Assembly (NCBI GenBank): GCA_958426425.1
Contig: CATZYY010000044.1
Span: forward strand, 1-14,756
Direction of reading: 5' to 3'
Length of the DNA: 14,756 nt
From: an uncultured Oscillospiraceae bacterium
GTDB taxonomy: Bacteria; Bacillota; Clostridia; Oscillospirales; Oscillospiraceae
Position numbers and translations under genes: made by a program. This document shows, one piece after another, positions 1 through 5,890 of this stretch (position 1 is the first letter of the stretch; the number at the start of each line of letters is the position of its first letter). Below the pieces are notes generated by a model. That model did no database searches, was not told the origin of the DNA, and saw nothing but the letters and a program-made list of their open reading frames with translations.

Positions 1-2
1 GC

Positions 3-53
3 GCCCACGACGTGCTGCTGAAGGATACCACCAACTCCGGCAATCGCAGCTGA
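3..53 (+). CDS. C-terminal tail of an unrecognised protein (partial)
   Basis: The only + frame that stays open from the window edge and closes sensibly encodes AHDVLLKDTTNSGNRS and stops with TGA at 51-53. A strong + strand terminator lies about 60 bp downstream, which supports a real gene ending here. Seventeen codons are too few to name a family, and I cannot exclude that the frame is chance. The body of the gene lies upstream of the window. Confidence 0.4.
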   Translation, partial: AHDVLLKDTTNSGNRS

Positions 54-110
54 TTCTTCCATTTAGGGCACACAGGGAACAGCGGCTCTATCCAGTCATT
101 TACCATCCAA

Positions 111-147
111 AACAGGCCTCGTCCGCCATGAACGGGGCCTGTTTTTT
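111..147 (+). terminator. Rho-independent terminator of the upstream gene
   Basis: AACAGGCCTCG (111-121) pairs with CGGGGCCTGTT (133-143), an 11-bp stem with one G-U pair and an 11-nt loop. It runs into a T tract ending at 147. It closes the gene whose tail is at the window start and insulates it from the kinase gene that follows. Confidence 0.85.
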
Positions 148-233
148 GTGGTATTCCCCATTTTGGTACAGCATTCCCTTTTTCGATTTTCCAATTTGTT
201 TCTGCATTTTTCTGTGAAGTTCCAACAAAAGAC

Positions 234-261
234 TTGCAATTTTTGCTCCATGCATTATAAT
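234..261 (+). promoter_or_regulatory. Sigma-A type promoter of the ribokinase gene
   Basis: A perfect -10 box TATAAT lies at 256-261 and a 4/6 -35 box TTGCAA at 234-239, with a 16-bp spacer. The local sequence is much more AT-rich than the flanking genes. The predicted start of transcription is near 268, giving a leader of about 30 nt before the ATG at 298. Confidence 0.75.
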
Positions 262-263
262 AG

Positions 264-277
264 AGAAAACGATTACC
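264..277 (+). promoter_or_regulatory. Candidate LacI-family / CcpA (cre-like) operator
   Basis: AGAAAACGATTACC at 264-277 matches the catabolite-responsive element pattern TGWAANCGNTNWCA at every defined position except the first and last bases. It begins just after the -10 box and covers the predicted +1, where a bound LacI-type protein (CcpA or a ribose repressor) would block transcription. That position and the sugar-kinase target make it plausible. A degenerate 14-mer can occur by chance, and no regulator gene is next to it. Confidence 0.4.
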
Positions 278-297
278 TTAACAGGAGTTTCAACACC

Positions 298-1296
298 ATG
301 CAGAGAAAACCGCGCATCTTAGTTGTGGGCAGCTTTGTGATGGATGTCATTGCCACCACGGAGCAAATTCCCGCTGCCGGCCAGACGGTCTACGGCAAAT
401 CCTTCCATACCGCCTCCGGCGGCAAGGGGGCCAATCAGGCCCTGCAATGTGCCAGACTGGGCGCTGAAGTCACCATGATGGGCTGCGTCGGCGATGATCT
501 CTTTGGCCGTCAGCTGCTGGAGACCCCCCGGCAGGCCGGGGTGGATGTGAGCCATGTGGTGACCCGCCCGGGCATCAGCTCCGGTGTGGGCCATGTGGTA
601 CTGGAGGTCACGGAGCATACCGCCCAGAACCGCATTGTAGTCATTCCCGGTGCCAACCGAACACTGACAGTAGAGGATGTGGCTTTTCTGGAGCCTCAGA
701 TGTCCTCCTTTGATATGGTTCTTCTGCAGCTGGAAATTCCCCTGGAGGTCAACCTGGTGATAGCAGGCTGGGCCAAGGCCGCCGGTGTGCCGGTGATGCT
801 GAATCCTGCTCCGGCCACGGATCTGGATGACCGCCTGCTGAAGCTGGTTACCTATCTCACTCCCAACGAGCAGGAAGCTTCTGTGGAAACAGGCCTCCCC
901 CTGCGAATGGACCAGCGGGGCATCCAGCGGGACGACTTGAAAAAAATTGCCGCGGCCCTGTGGGCCAAGGGTGTGGAGAACGTCATCATTACCCTGGGCG
1001 GCAGCGGTTCTGCCGTGGTGCTGGACGGCGGAATCCAGTACATTCCCTGCGTCCACATGGACCATGTGGCAGACCCCACTGCCGCGGGAGATTCCTTTGT
1101 GGCGGCCTTGAGCGTGGCTCTGTCCATTGGTCTTCCCCAGGAGGAGGCCTTGGCCTTCGCCAGCCACACCGCCGCCATTACCGTCTCCCGGATGGGCGCC
1201 ATGCCCTCCCTCCCCACCTTGGACGAGGTCATTCAGCTGCTCCAGGAACGGAACTACCAGGGCTTTGACCTGTCGCTGCTGGATGTGCTGCGCTGA
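298..1296 (+). CDS. rbsK: Ribokinase-type PfkB-family sugar kinase
   Basis: Cytoplasmic kinase expected to phosphorylate a pentose such as ribose at O5 using ATP, feeding the pentose phosphate pool. The 332-residue protein starts at ATG 298, behind AGGAG at 283-287 and just downstream of a promoter; the open frame upstream (from 148) lies before that promoter and is not used. Seen: N-terminal GSFVMD with the substrate Asp near residue 16, the PfkB glycine signature GGKGAN at 41-46, and the second PfkB signature DPTAAGD at 259-265 with the catalytic-base Asp at 265. Length is slightly above the usual ~310. No ribose transporter, RbsD or regulator gene is adjacent, so it is a stand-alone kinase. 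Substrate within the PfkB family (ribose, deoxyribose, nucleoside) is inference from overall likeness. Confidence 0.85.
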   Translation: MQRKPRILVVGSFVMDVIATTEQIPAAGQTVYGKSFHTASGGKGANQALQCARLGAEVTMMGCVGDDLFGRQLLETPRQAGVDVSHVVTRPGISSGVGHVVLEVTEHTAQNRIVVIPGANRTLTVEDVAFLEPQMSSFDMVLLQLEIPLEVNLVIAGWAKAAGVPVMLNPAPATDLDDRLLKLVTYLTPNEQEASVETGLPLRMDQRGIQRDDLKKIAAALWAKGVENVIITLGGSGSAVVLDGGIQYIPCVHMDHVADPTAAGDSFVAALSVALSIGLPQEEALAFASHTAAITVSRMGAMPSLPTLDEVIQLLQERNYQGFDLSLLDVLR

Positions 1297-1340
1297 AGAT
1301 TGCTCCTGACGCTAAGTTGCCCCTTAAAATCTACGGAAAT

Positions 1341-1375
1341 AAAAACCGGCGGCCCCACAGGGGCCGCCGGTTTTT
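1341..1375. terminator. Bidirectional terminator between converging genes
   Basis: AAAAACCGGCGGCCCC (1341-1356) pairs perfectly with GGGGCCGCCGGTTTTT (1360-1375) around a 3-nt loop. The stem is 16 bp, with an A tract on one side and a T tract on the other. It serves the ribokinase gene on + and the metal-binding lipoprotein gene on -, which ends at 1385. Confidence 0.92.
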
Positions 1376-1384
1376 CCTTCTTTC

Positions 1385-2365
1385 TTACCGCATATGCTGC
1401 CGCAGGGTCTCCAAATTCCCCTCCATCAGGGATACATAGGTGGCCCCCGCCTCCAGGTCCTCTGCGGAGACATTGTGGCAGGTGTGAAACAGAGCTGTCT
1501 CCGCTCCAGTGGCCTCGGCAATGCTGTCGGCCACCAGATGATTGGAAAACTCAATATACCACACAGTGGAGATCCCCTCCTGGCGGACCTTGTCTGTCAG
1601 GAATGCCACCGTGGCGGCAGAGGGCTCCGTCTGGGTGCTGCAGCCGGGGAAGGCGGCGTAGTAGTCGATGTCAAACTCGTCGGCGAAGTACCGCAGGGGA
1701 AACCTGTCACCGAATACCATGGTCCGGTCAGAAACGCCGGAGAAGAAGTCTGAAAACTGCCGGTCCAGCTCCTCGATCTGTCCAGCGTAGTCCTCCGCAT
1801 TGGCGGCATACAATTCGGCGTTGTCCGGGTCCAGGGCCTCCATCCGCTCTCCAATGGCCCGGGTGATTCGGGCGGCGTTCCGGGGAGCGGTCCAGACGTG
1901 TTCATCATAGCCCACAACCTCTCCCAGGCCGGGGCCGTCCTCATGGTCGTGTTCGTCCTCGTGGCTCTCCATGCCTTCCACGGTCTCCTCCTCCAGCAAA
2001 TCCACGCAGTCGATCATCCGCAGCGTCTCCCCCTGAGGCTCCACCGCCTCCAGAATGGTCTCCACCCAGGTGTCCGACTCGCCGCCCAGATAGATGAACA
2101 GATCGCACTGCTGTACCGCCAGGATGTCGGCGGGGGTGGGTTCGTAGGAGTGGCTCTCCGCTCCCGGCGGCAGCAGCAGCGTCACCTCCGCCGTTTCCCC
2201 GCCGATGGCTCTGGCAAAATCATAGGCCGGGAACACCGTAGCCACCACGCTGAGCTGATCGCTCTCCCGGTCATTATTCTGAGAGGAATCCCCCTGGGCT
2301 CCGCAGCCGGAGATCAGAAAAAGCACCGCCAAGGCGGCGGCAATCCAAGTCACATGGTTTTTCAC
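1385..2365 (-). CDS. Zinc/manganese-type ABC transporter substrate-binding lipoprotein (cluster A-I, ZnuA/AdcA-like)
   Basis: Extracytoplasmic lipoprotein that should capture Zn2+ or Mn2+ for an ABC importer. I choose GTG 2365: AAAAGGAG (2373-2380) lies 7 nt upstream and the resulting 326-residue protein opens with a clean lipoprotein signal, lipobox ISGC with lipid Cys 21. The longer frame from ATG 2401 would run over the operator. Seen: SHSYEPTPAD with ligand His 72; an acidic His-rich loop at about 131-143 (SHEDEHDHED), typical of zinc binders; DEHVW with His 156; GDRFP with Asp 220 where many relatives have the third His; C-terminal IEFSN and FHTCHN motifs. No permease or ATPase gene is adjacent, so partners must be elsewhere. 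Zn versus Mn cannot be settled from sequence, though the His-rich loop favours Zn. Confidence 0.88.
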   Translation of the reverse strand: MKNHVTWIAAALAVLFLISGCGAQGDSSQNNDRESDQLSVVATVFPAYDFARAIGGETAEVTLLLPPGAESHSYEPTPADILAVQQCDLFIYLGGESDTWVETILEAVEPQGETLRMIDCVDLLEEETVEGMESHEDEHDHEDGPGLGEVVGYDEHVWTAPRNAARITRAIGERMEALDPDNAELYAANAEDYAGQIEELDRQFSDFFSGVSDRTMVFGDRFPLRYFADEFDIDYYAAFPGCSTQTEPSAATVAFLTDKVRQEGISTVWYIEFSNHLVADSIAEATGAETALFHTCHNVSAEDLEAGATYVSLMEGNLETLRQHMR

Positions 2366-2383
2366 AGACAGGCTCCTTTTCAA

Positions 2384-2402
2384 TTTGAGAATAATTTTCA
2401 AA
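2384..2402. promoter_or_regulatory. Fur-family (Fur/Zur/PerR) operator
   Basis: TTTGAGAATAATTTTCAAA is a 9-1-9 palindrome with 8 of 9 arm positions paired. The core TGAGAATAATTTTCA agrees with the 7-1-7 Fur box TGATAATNATTATCA at 12 of 14 defined positions. It lies between the -10 box and the ribosome site of the metal-binding lipoprotein, the classic place for metal-dependent repression. Gene function suggests Zur control, while the base pattern is nearer to Fur/PerR than to Zur; which family member binds is open. Confidence 0.72.
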
Positions 2403-2406
2403 TCAA

Positions 2407-2435
2407 ACTATACCATCCAGAGCCGGGAATTGCAA
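2407..2435 (-). promoter_or_regulatory. Promoter of the metal-binding lipoprotein gene
   Basis: Read on the - strand: -35 TTGCAA (2430-2435), 17-bp spacer, -10 TATAGT (2407-2412, 5/6 match). The Fur-family palindrome begins 5 bp downstream and would cover +1. It shares one intergenic region with the divergent XRE promoter at 2527. Confidence 0.75.
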
Positions 2436-2515
2436 GGGAAACCTTTTCCGGTCCGGACACTCTCCTTTTCTCCAGGGCCTGCGCGCCGGATGGTCATCCG
2501 TTTAGCCGAAAAATT

Positions 2516-2531
2516 GTAAAGGAAGCTTGAC
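2516..2531. promoter_or_regulatory. Upstream copy of the XRE operator
   Basis: GTAAAGGAAGCTTGAC differs from the perfect palindrome at 2560-2575 at only 2 of 16 positions. It overlaps the -35 box TTGACA. The two copies start 44 bp apart, about four helical turns, so two dimers on the same DNA face could touch by looping or by cooperative binding. Confidence 0.55.
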
Positions 2532-2555
2532 ATCTATTTCTCCGTATGCTATAAA
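2527..2555 (+). promoter_or_regulatory. Near-consensus promoter of the XRE/membrane-protein operon
   Basis: Perfect -35 TTGACA (2527-2532), 17-bp spacer, -10 TATAAA (2550-2555). This is among the strongest promoters in the window, which fits a need for repression. Operator copies overlap its -35 and sit just past its -10. Confidence 0.88.
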
Positions 2556-2559
2556 GAAT

Positions 2560-2575
2560 GTAAAGGAACCTTTAC
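2560..2575. promoter_or_regulatory. Perfect palindromic operator downstream of the XRE promoter
   Basis: GTAAAGG-AA-CCTTTAC is a perfect 7-bp inverted repeat covering the predicted +1 region, 4 bp past the -10 box. Autorepression by the XRE protein encoded immediately downstream is the simplest reading, because small Cro-like regulators usually bind such dyads at their own promoter. Confidence 0.65.
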
Positions 2576-2589
2576 GATTGGAGGCGTCT

Positions 2590-2805
2590 ATGGACAATCG
2601 GGTGGAGGAGCTGCGGCGGCAGCGGGGGCTGAGTCAGGAGGCCTTTGCCAGGGCCATCCGGGTCTCCCGGCAGACGGTCAGCTCCATTGAAAACGGGCGG
2701 TACAATCCGTCCCTGGATCTGGCGTTCACCATTTCCGATTTCTTCGGCTTATCGGTGGAGGAGATCTTTCTCCACGAAAGGAGTGTGTTTCATGAAAAAG
2801 AGTAA
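2590..2805 (+). CDS. Small Cro/C1-type (XRE) helix-turn-helix regulator
   Basis: A 71-residue DNA-binding protein that is nearly all HTH domain (about residues 4-58). Seen: LSQEAFARAIRVSRQTVSSIENGRYNPSLD, the typical XRE helix 2-turn-helix 3 pattern with the conserved IENGRYNPSL. I start at ATG 2590 because GGAGG (2580-2584) is 5 nt upstream; an earlier TTG at 2527 lies inside the promoter. The stop overlaps the next gene by 14 nt, so the membrane protein is translationally coupled. The size and arrangement resemble YozG-type regulators paired with a membrane protein in other Firmicutes. It probably binds the two GTAAAGG dyads upstream. Confidence 0.9.
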   Translation: MDNRVEELRRQRGLSQEAFARAIRVSRQTVSSIENGRYNPSLDLAFTISDFFGLSVEEIFLHERSVFHEKE

Positions 2806-3238
2806 TCTCTGGATCGGGCTCACAGACGTCATTCTGGGTCTGGCTGCCTTTGCGGCGGCCATCTTCTGGGTAGAGGGCACTCTGGGCAGCCTCCTGTGCG
2901 GCATGGGCGGCGGGTTGCTGGGCGGCGGCGGAAAGCTGGTCTGGAACTACTGGAAGTGGACTCGACCGCAGAATGTGGAACGCTACCGGGAGAAGCTGGA
3001 GCAGGAGGAGATCAACCTGCGGGACGAGCGGAAGGCGCTGCTGCGGTGCAAAGCCGGGCAGTACGCCTATCAGCTGGGCTTTGCGGTATGCTGTCTGGCT
3101 GCCTTTCTGGTGGCGCTGCTGGGTGCTTTGGGGGTCATAGAGCACTACCTGCCACTGCTGTACTTCCTGGCGGCGTATCTGGTGTTCCAGTACGTGGCGG
3201 GGCTCTGGATCTACCGCCGGCTGGAGCGAAAATATTGA
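2792..3238 (+). CDS. Four-helix integral membrane protein paired with the XRE regulator, function unknown
   Basis: A 148-residue protein starting at ATG 2792, behind AAAGGAG at 2777-2783, inside the end of the XRE gene. Seen: hydrophobic helices at about 7-27, 31-50 (with a glycine-rich run GGGLLGGGG), 93-114 and 120-140. They are split by a charged, probably cytoplasmic helical segment at about 58-90 (NVERYREKLEQEEINLRDER). No enzyme or transporter motif is visible. Small XRE/membrane-protein pairs are common in clostridia; in several the membrane partner is thought to influence the regulator, but nothing here proves this. I do not assign a function. Confidence 0.82.
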   Translation: MKKSNLWIGLTDVILGLAAFAAAIFWVEGTLGSLLCGMGGGLLGGGGKLVWNYWKWTRPQNVERYREKLEQEEINLRDERKALLRCKAGQYAYQLGFAVCCLAAFLVALLGALGVIEHYLPLLYFLAAYLVFQYVAGLWIYRRLERKY

Positions 3239-3248
3239 GACGAAGAAA

Positions 3249-3289
3249 ATCCCCGGCTCCGCAATTACGGAGCCGGGGATCGTGTTTTT
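3249..3289. terminator. Terminator after the XRE/membrane-protein operon
   Basis: ATCCCCGGCTCCG (3249-3261) pairs perfectly with CGGAGCCGGGGAT (3268-3280) around CAATTA; T5 follows at 3285-3289 on +. On - the stem is followed by TTTTC, so it can also stop the oxidoreductase operon that ends at 3301. Confidence 0.85.
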
Positions 3290-3300
3290 CTGAGATGCTT

Positions 3301-4233
3301 TTACAGCTCACAAAGCTTGAGGAGCTCTTCCCAGTTGCGGTCCACTTCCTGTTGGACCTGTTCAATCATCCACTCGTTGCCGGGCTTGAACATGTGGGCA
3401 AAACGGCCCTGGAGCTTCAGATACTCCTCCACCGGCAGCTTGTTCTTAGGCTGGTAGCTGAGGATGTACTTGCCCTCCACTACCTCGTACAGGGGCCACA
3501 CGCAGGTCTCCACAGCGGCCTTGGTGACCTCCATCAGCTTCTCGCTGGGATACCGCCACCCACGGGGGCAGGGGGCCATCACGTTCAGGAAGGCGGCGCC
3601 GGGGGTGTAGATGGCCTTGTGGGCCTTCTCGGAAATGTCCTTGAAGTTGCCGATGAAGGTGGTCTGGGCAACATACGGAATGCCGTGGGCCACCATGATC
3701 TTGGTCAGGTTCTTCTTCTGCTGCAGCTTGCCGGGCACCACCTTGCCCACGGGGGTGGTGGTGGTATCGGCAAAGTGGGGCGTGGAGGAGGAGCGCTGGA
3801 TGCCGGTATTCATGTAGGCCTCGTTGTCGTAGCACACGTACACCATGTCGTGGCCCCGCTCCATGGCGCCGGACAGGGACTGGAAGCCGATGTCGTAGGT
3901 GCCGCCGTCGCCGCCGAAGGCGATGAACTTCCATGTCTCGTCGATCTTGCCCCGCTTCTTCATGGCCCGGTAGGCCGTCTCCACGCCGGAGATGGTGGCG
4001 CCGGCGTTCTCAAAGGCGTTGTGGATGAAGCTGTCCTTCCACGCCGTGTAGGGATACATGAAGGTGGAGACCTCCAGGCAGGATGTGGCGGAGCACACCA
4101 CCGCCTTGTCCTCCGGGTCCAGGGCACGCAGCACCGTCCGCACCGCGATGGGAGAGCCGCAGCCCGCGCACATTCTGTGGCCGCCGGACAGGCGGTCCTC
4201 TTTCATCAGATTTTCTTTCAGACTATATGCCAT
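3301..4233 (-). CDS. porB: Pyruvate (2-oxoacid):ferredoxin oxidoreductase, beta subunit
   Basis: Thiamine-pyrophosphate-binding subunit of the complex that converts pyruvate plus CoA to acetyl-CoA and CO2 while reducing ferredoxin. The 310-residue length is normal for PorB. Seen: MCAGCG (Cys 22, 25) with Cys 52 and Cys 222 as the probable ligands of the subunit's [4Fe-4S] cluster, and the TPP/Mg motif from GDGG (108-111) to DNEAYMNTG (136-144). ATG 4233 has TAAGGAGGGA just upstream. It is the last gene of the operon, 14 nt after the alpha gene and followed by a terminator. Sequence favours pyruvate over 2-oxoglutarate or branched-chain oxoacids, but the substrate is inferred. Confidence 0.93.
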   Translation of the reverse strand: MAYSLKENLMKEDRLSGGHRMCAGCGSPIAVRTVLRALDPEDKAVVCSATSCLEVSTFMYPYTAWKDSFIHNAFENAGATISGVETAYRAMKKRGKIDETWKFIAFGGDGGTYDIGFQSLSGAMERGHDMVYVCYDNEAYMNTGIQRSSSTPHFADTTTTPVGKVVPGKLQQKKNLTKIMVAHGIPYVAQTTFIGNFKDISEKAHKAIYTPGAAFLNVMAPCPRGWRYPSEKLMEVTKAAVETCVWPLYEVVEGKYILSYQPKNKLPVEEYLKLQGRFAHMFKPGNEWMIEQVQQEVDRNWEELLKLCEL

Positions 4234-4247
4234 GACTGTTTCCCTCC

Positions 4248-5426
4248 TTATTCCCGGACGTCCAGGTAGCGATAGGTCTCGCCCACCTCGCCGGTGGCCG
4301 CGATCTTCTCCAGCTCCGCGAACACGTGCTGGATGCTCTCCACCCGCACGTCCCGGCCGCCCAGGCCGTAGATGTAGTTGATGCCCTTGGGGCCGCTGAT
4401 GCCGGCGGCGTACAGGGACGCGGTCACCTCCGCGTACATGGGGCCGCAGTGGGCGTTGAAGCTGTCGTCCTTGTCCATGACGGCGAAGGCCTTCACGTTC
4501 TTCAGCGCCTCGCAGATGTCCTCGGCGGGGAAGGGGCGGAAGGCGCGGACTTTGATGAGGCCCACTTTCTTTCCCTGGGCACGCAGCTGGTTGATGGCCT
4601 CCTTGGCGGTACCGGCGGAGGAGCCGATGATGACAATGGCCTCCTCGGCGTCATCCATCATATACTTTTCGATCAGGCCATAAGTACGTCCGGTCATCTC
4701 GCCGAACTCGGCGCCCACCTTGCGGATGACGTCCTTGGCATCCATCATGGCCTGGGCCTGCTGCCGCTTGGCCTCCATGTAGTACACGGGCGTTGCATAG
4801 GCGCCCACGGCCATGGGCTCATCCTTGTTGAGGAGGTAGTGCTTGGGGTGATACTCGCCCACGAAGGCCTTCACCTTCTCATCCTCCACCAGCTCGATGT
4901 TCTCGATGGCGTGGGAGGTGATGAAGCCGTCCTGGCAGACCATGATGGGCAGACCCACGGCCTCGCCGATGCGCATGGCCTGGAGGTAGTTGTCGTAGGC
5001 CTCCTGGTTGGTCTCCGCAAACAGCATCAGCCACCCCGCGTCCCGGACACCCATGGCGTCGGAGTGGTCGTTGTTGATGTTGATGGGGCCGCTGAGGGCC
5101 CGGCAGGAGACCGCCAGGGTGATGGGCAGCCGGTCGGAGGCGGCCACGTACAGCATCTCCGTCATGTAGCACAGGCCGCAGGAGGAGGTGGCGGAAATGG
5201 CGCGGCAGCCGGCGGCCTCGGCGCCGATGCAGGTGGACATGGCGCTGTGCTCGCTCTCCACGGCGATGAACTCCGTGTCCACCTCGCCGTTATCCACATA
5301 GGCGGAGAAGTACTGGGGGATCTCCGTGGACGGGGTGATGGGGTAGGCGCCCATCACATCCGGATTGATCTGCTTCATGGCAAAGGCAACGGCCTCGTTG
5401 CCTGATAAACGTTCTCTGATACTCAT
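4248..5426 (-). CDS. porA: Pyruvate (2-oxoacid):ferredoxin oxidoreductase, alpha subunit
   Basis: Catalytic partner of the beta subunit, 392 residues. I choose ATG 5426 because GGGGAG lies a few bases upstream; the longer frame up to 5507 would extend into the spacer hairpin and adds an unconserved basic leader. Seen: GAYPITPSTEI (26-36) with the substrate-contacting Thr 31, VESEHSAM (57-64), SGPININNDHSD in the middle and, in the C-terminal domain, GSSAGTAKEA and VRAFRPFP, a motif typical of pyruvate-type alpha chains. It lies 155 nt after the delta gene, a spacer far larger than elsewhere in the operon. Confidence 0.93.
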   Translation of the reverse strand: MSIRERLSGNEAVAFAMKQINPDVMGAYPITPSTEIPQYFSAYVDNGEVDTEFIAVESEHSAMSTCIGAEAAGCRAISATSSCGLCYMTEMLYVAASDRLPITLAVSCRALSGPININNDHSDAMGVRDAGWLMLFAETNQEAYDNYLQAMRIGEAVGLPIMVCQDGFITSHAIENIELVEDEKVKAFVGEYHPKHYLLNKDEPMAVGAYATPVYYMEAKRQQAQAMMDAKDVIRKVGAEFGEMTGRTYGLIEKYMMDDAEEAIVIIGSSAGTAKEAINQLRAQGKKVGLIKVRAFRPFPAEDICEALKNVKAFAVMDKDDSFNAHCGPMYAEVTASLYAAGISGPKGINYIYGLGGRDVRVESIQHVFAELEKIAATGEVGETYRYLDVRE

Positions 5427-5581
5427 TGATTGCTCCCCTTTATTCAAGCAATTCTGCAGGATGATCGCTCTGGCCCGTGAAGCTGCCAGACCGGGTTGCC
5501 GTCGCACCGGCCCCCGATGACCGCCGGACCCTCAGAGCGAGTGAAAGTTTGTTTTCTCGCTTTTCTTTCAAGAAAAACAGC
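5427..5581 (-). other. Structured 155-nt spacer inside the oxidoreductase operon
   Basis: This gap separates delta from alpha while the other junctions are 4-bp overlap and 14 nt. It contains complementary CGCTCTG (5466-5472) and CAGAGCG (5533-5539), able to form an outer stem. It also has TCTGGC (5469-5474) with GCCAGA (5485-5490), which uses some of the same bases, so the two stems exclude each other. An AT dyad TTTTCTT/AAGAAAA lies near 5560-5577. I see no T-tract terminator and no good promoter. An RNA processing or attenuation element, setting unequal levels of gamma-delta and alpha-beta, is possible. No coding potential is evident. Confidence 0.4.
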
Positions 5582-5890
5582 TTACTTTTCGTCCTTGACC
5601 ATGGTAATGGCACCGAAGGGGCAGGCATTGGCGCAGATCCCGCAGCCCTTGCAGAAGAAGTAATTGAAGTCCTCCCGCTTGCCCTGGGCGCTGACGGGAA
5701 TGGACATGTCCGGACACACCGGCACGCACAGCAGGCACTGCTTGCACTTGTCCCAGTCCATTACCGGCTTCATGGTCCGCCAGTCGCCGGTCTCCACCAC
5801 GGCGGAGGTTCCGCCCTCAAAAATGTTGCATCCCGGCGTGATGTCCTTCCAGGTCACGTTAGGGGTCATATCCTTTGCCAGATGGCTCAT
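5582..5890 (-). CDS. porD: Pyruvate (2-oxoacid):ferredoxin oxidoreductase, delta subunit (2[4Fe-4S] ferredoxin)
   Basis: A 102-residue electron-transfer subunit that passes electrons from the TPP site to external ferredoxin. Seen: two complete cluster motifs, Cys 49/52/55/59 (CKQCLLCVPVCP) and Cys 80/83/86/90 (CKGCGICANACP). The ~45-residue N-terminal extension containing GDWRTMKPV is typical of PorD chains rather than free ferredoxins. ATG 5890 overlaps the gamma stop in an ATGA, indicating translational coupling. Confidence 0.93.
   Translation of the reverse strand: MSHLAKDMTPNVTWKDITPGCNIFEGGTSAVVETGDWRTMKPVMDWDKCKQCLLCVPVCPDMSIPVSAQGKREDFNYFFCKGCGICANACPFGAITMVKDEK

Noticed and set aside
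319..1167. 282-codon - strand frame antisense to the ribokinase gene
   Set aside because: Shadow of a gene with both PfkB signatures; Gly/His/Gln-rich and without a ribosome site.
2896..4269. 457-codon + strand frame antisense to the beta subunit gene
   Set aside because: It begins inside the membrane-protein gene, runs through a terminator and the antisense of porB, and its composition (Gly/His/Val-rich) is the usual mirror of a GC-rich gene. No ribosome site and no domain.
4326..5405. 359-codon + strand frame antisense to the alpha subunit gene
   Set aside because: Exact mirror of porA with low-complexity Gly/Val/His/Leu content; no start signals and no recognisable fold.
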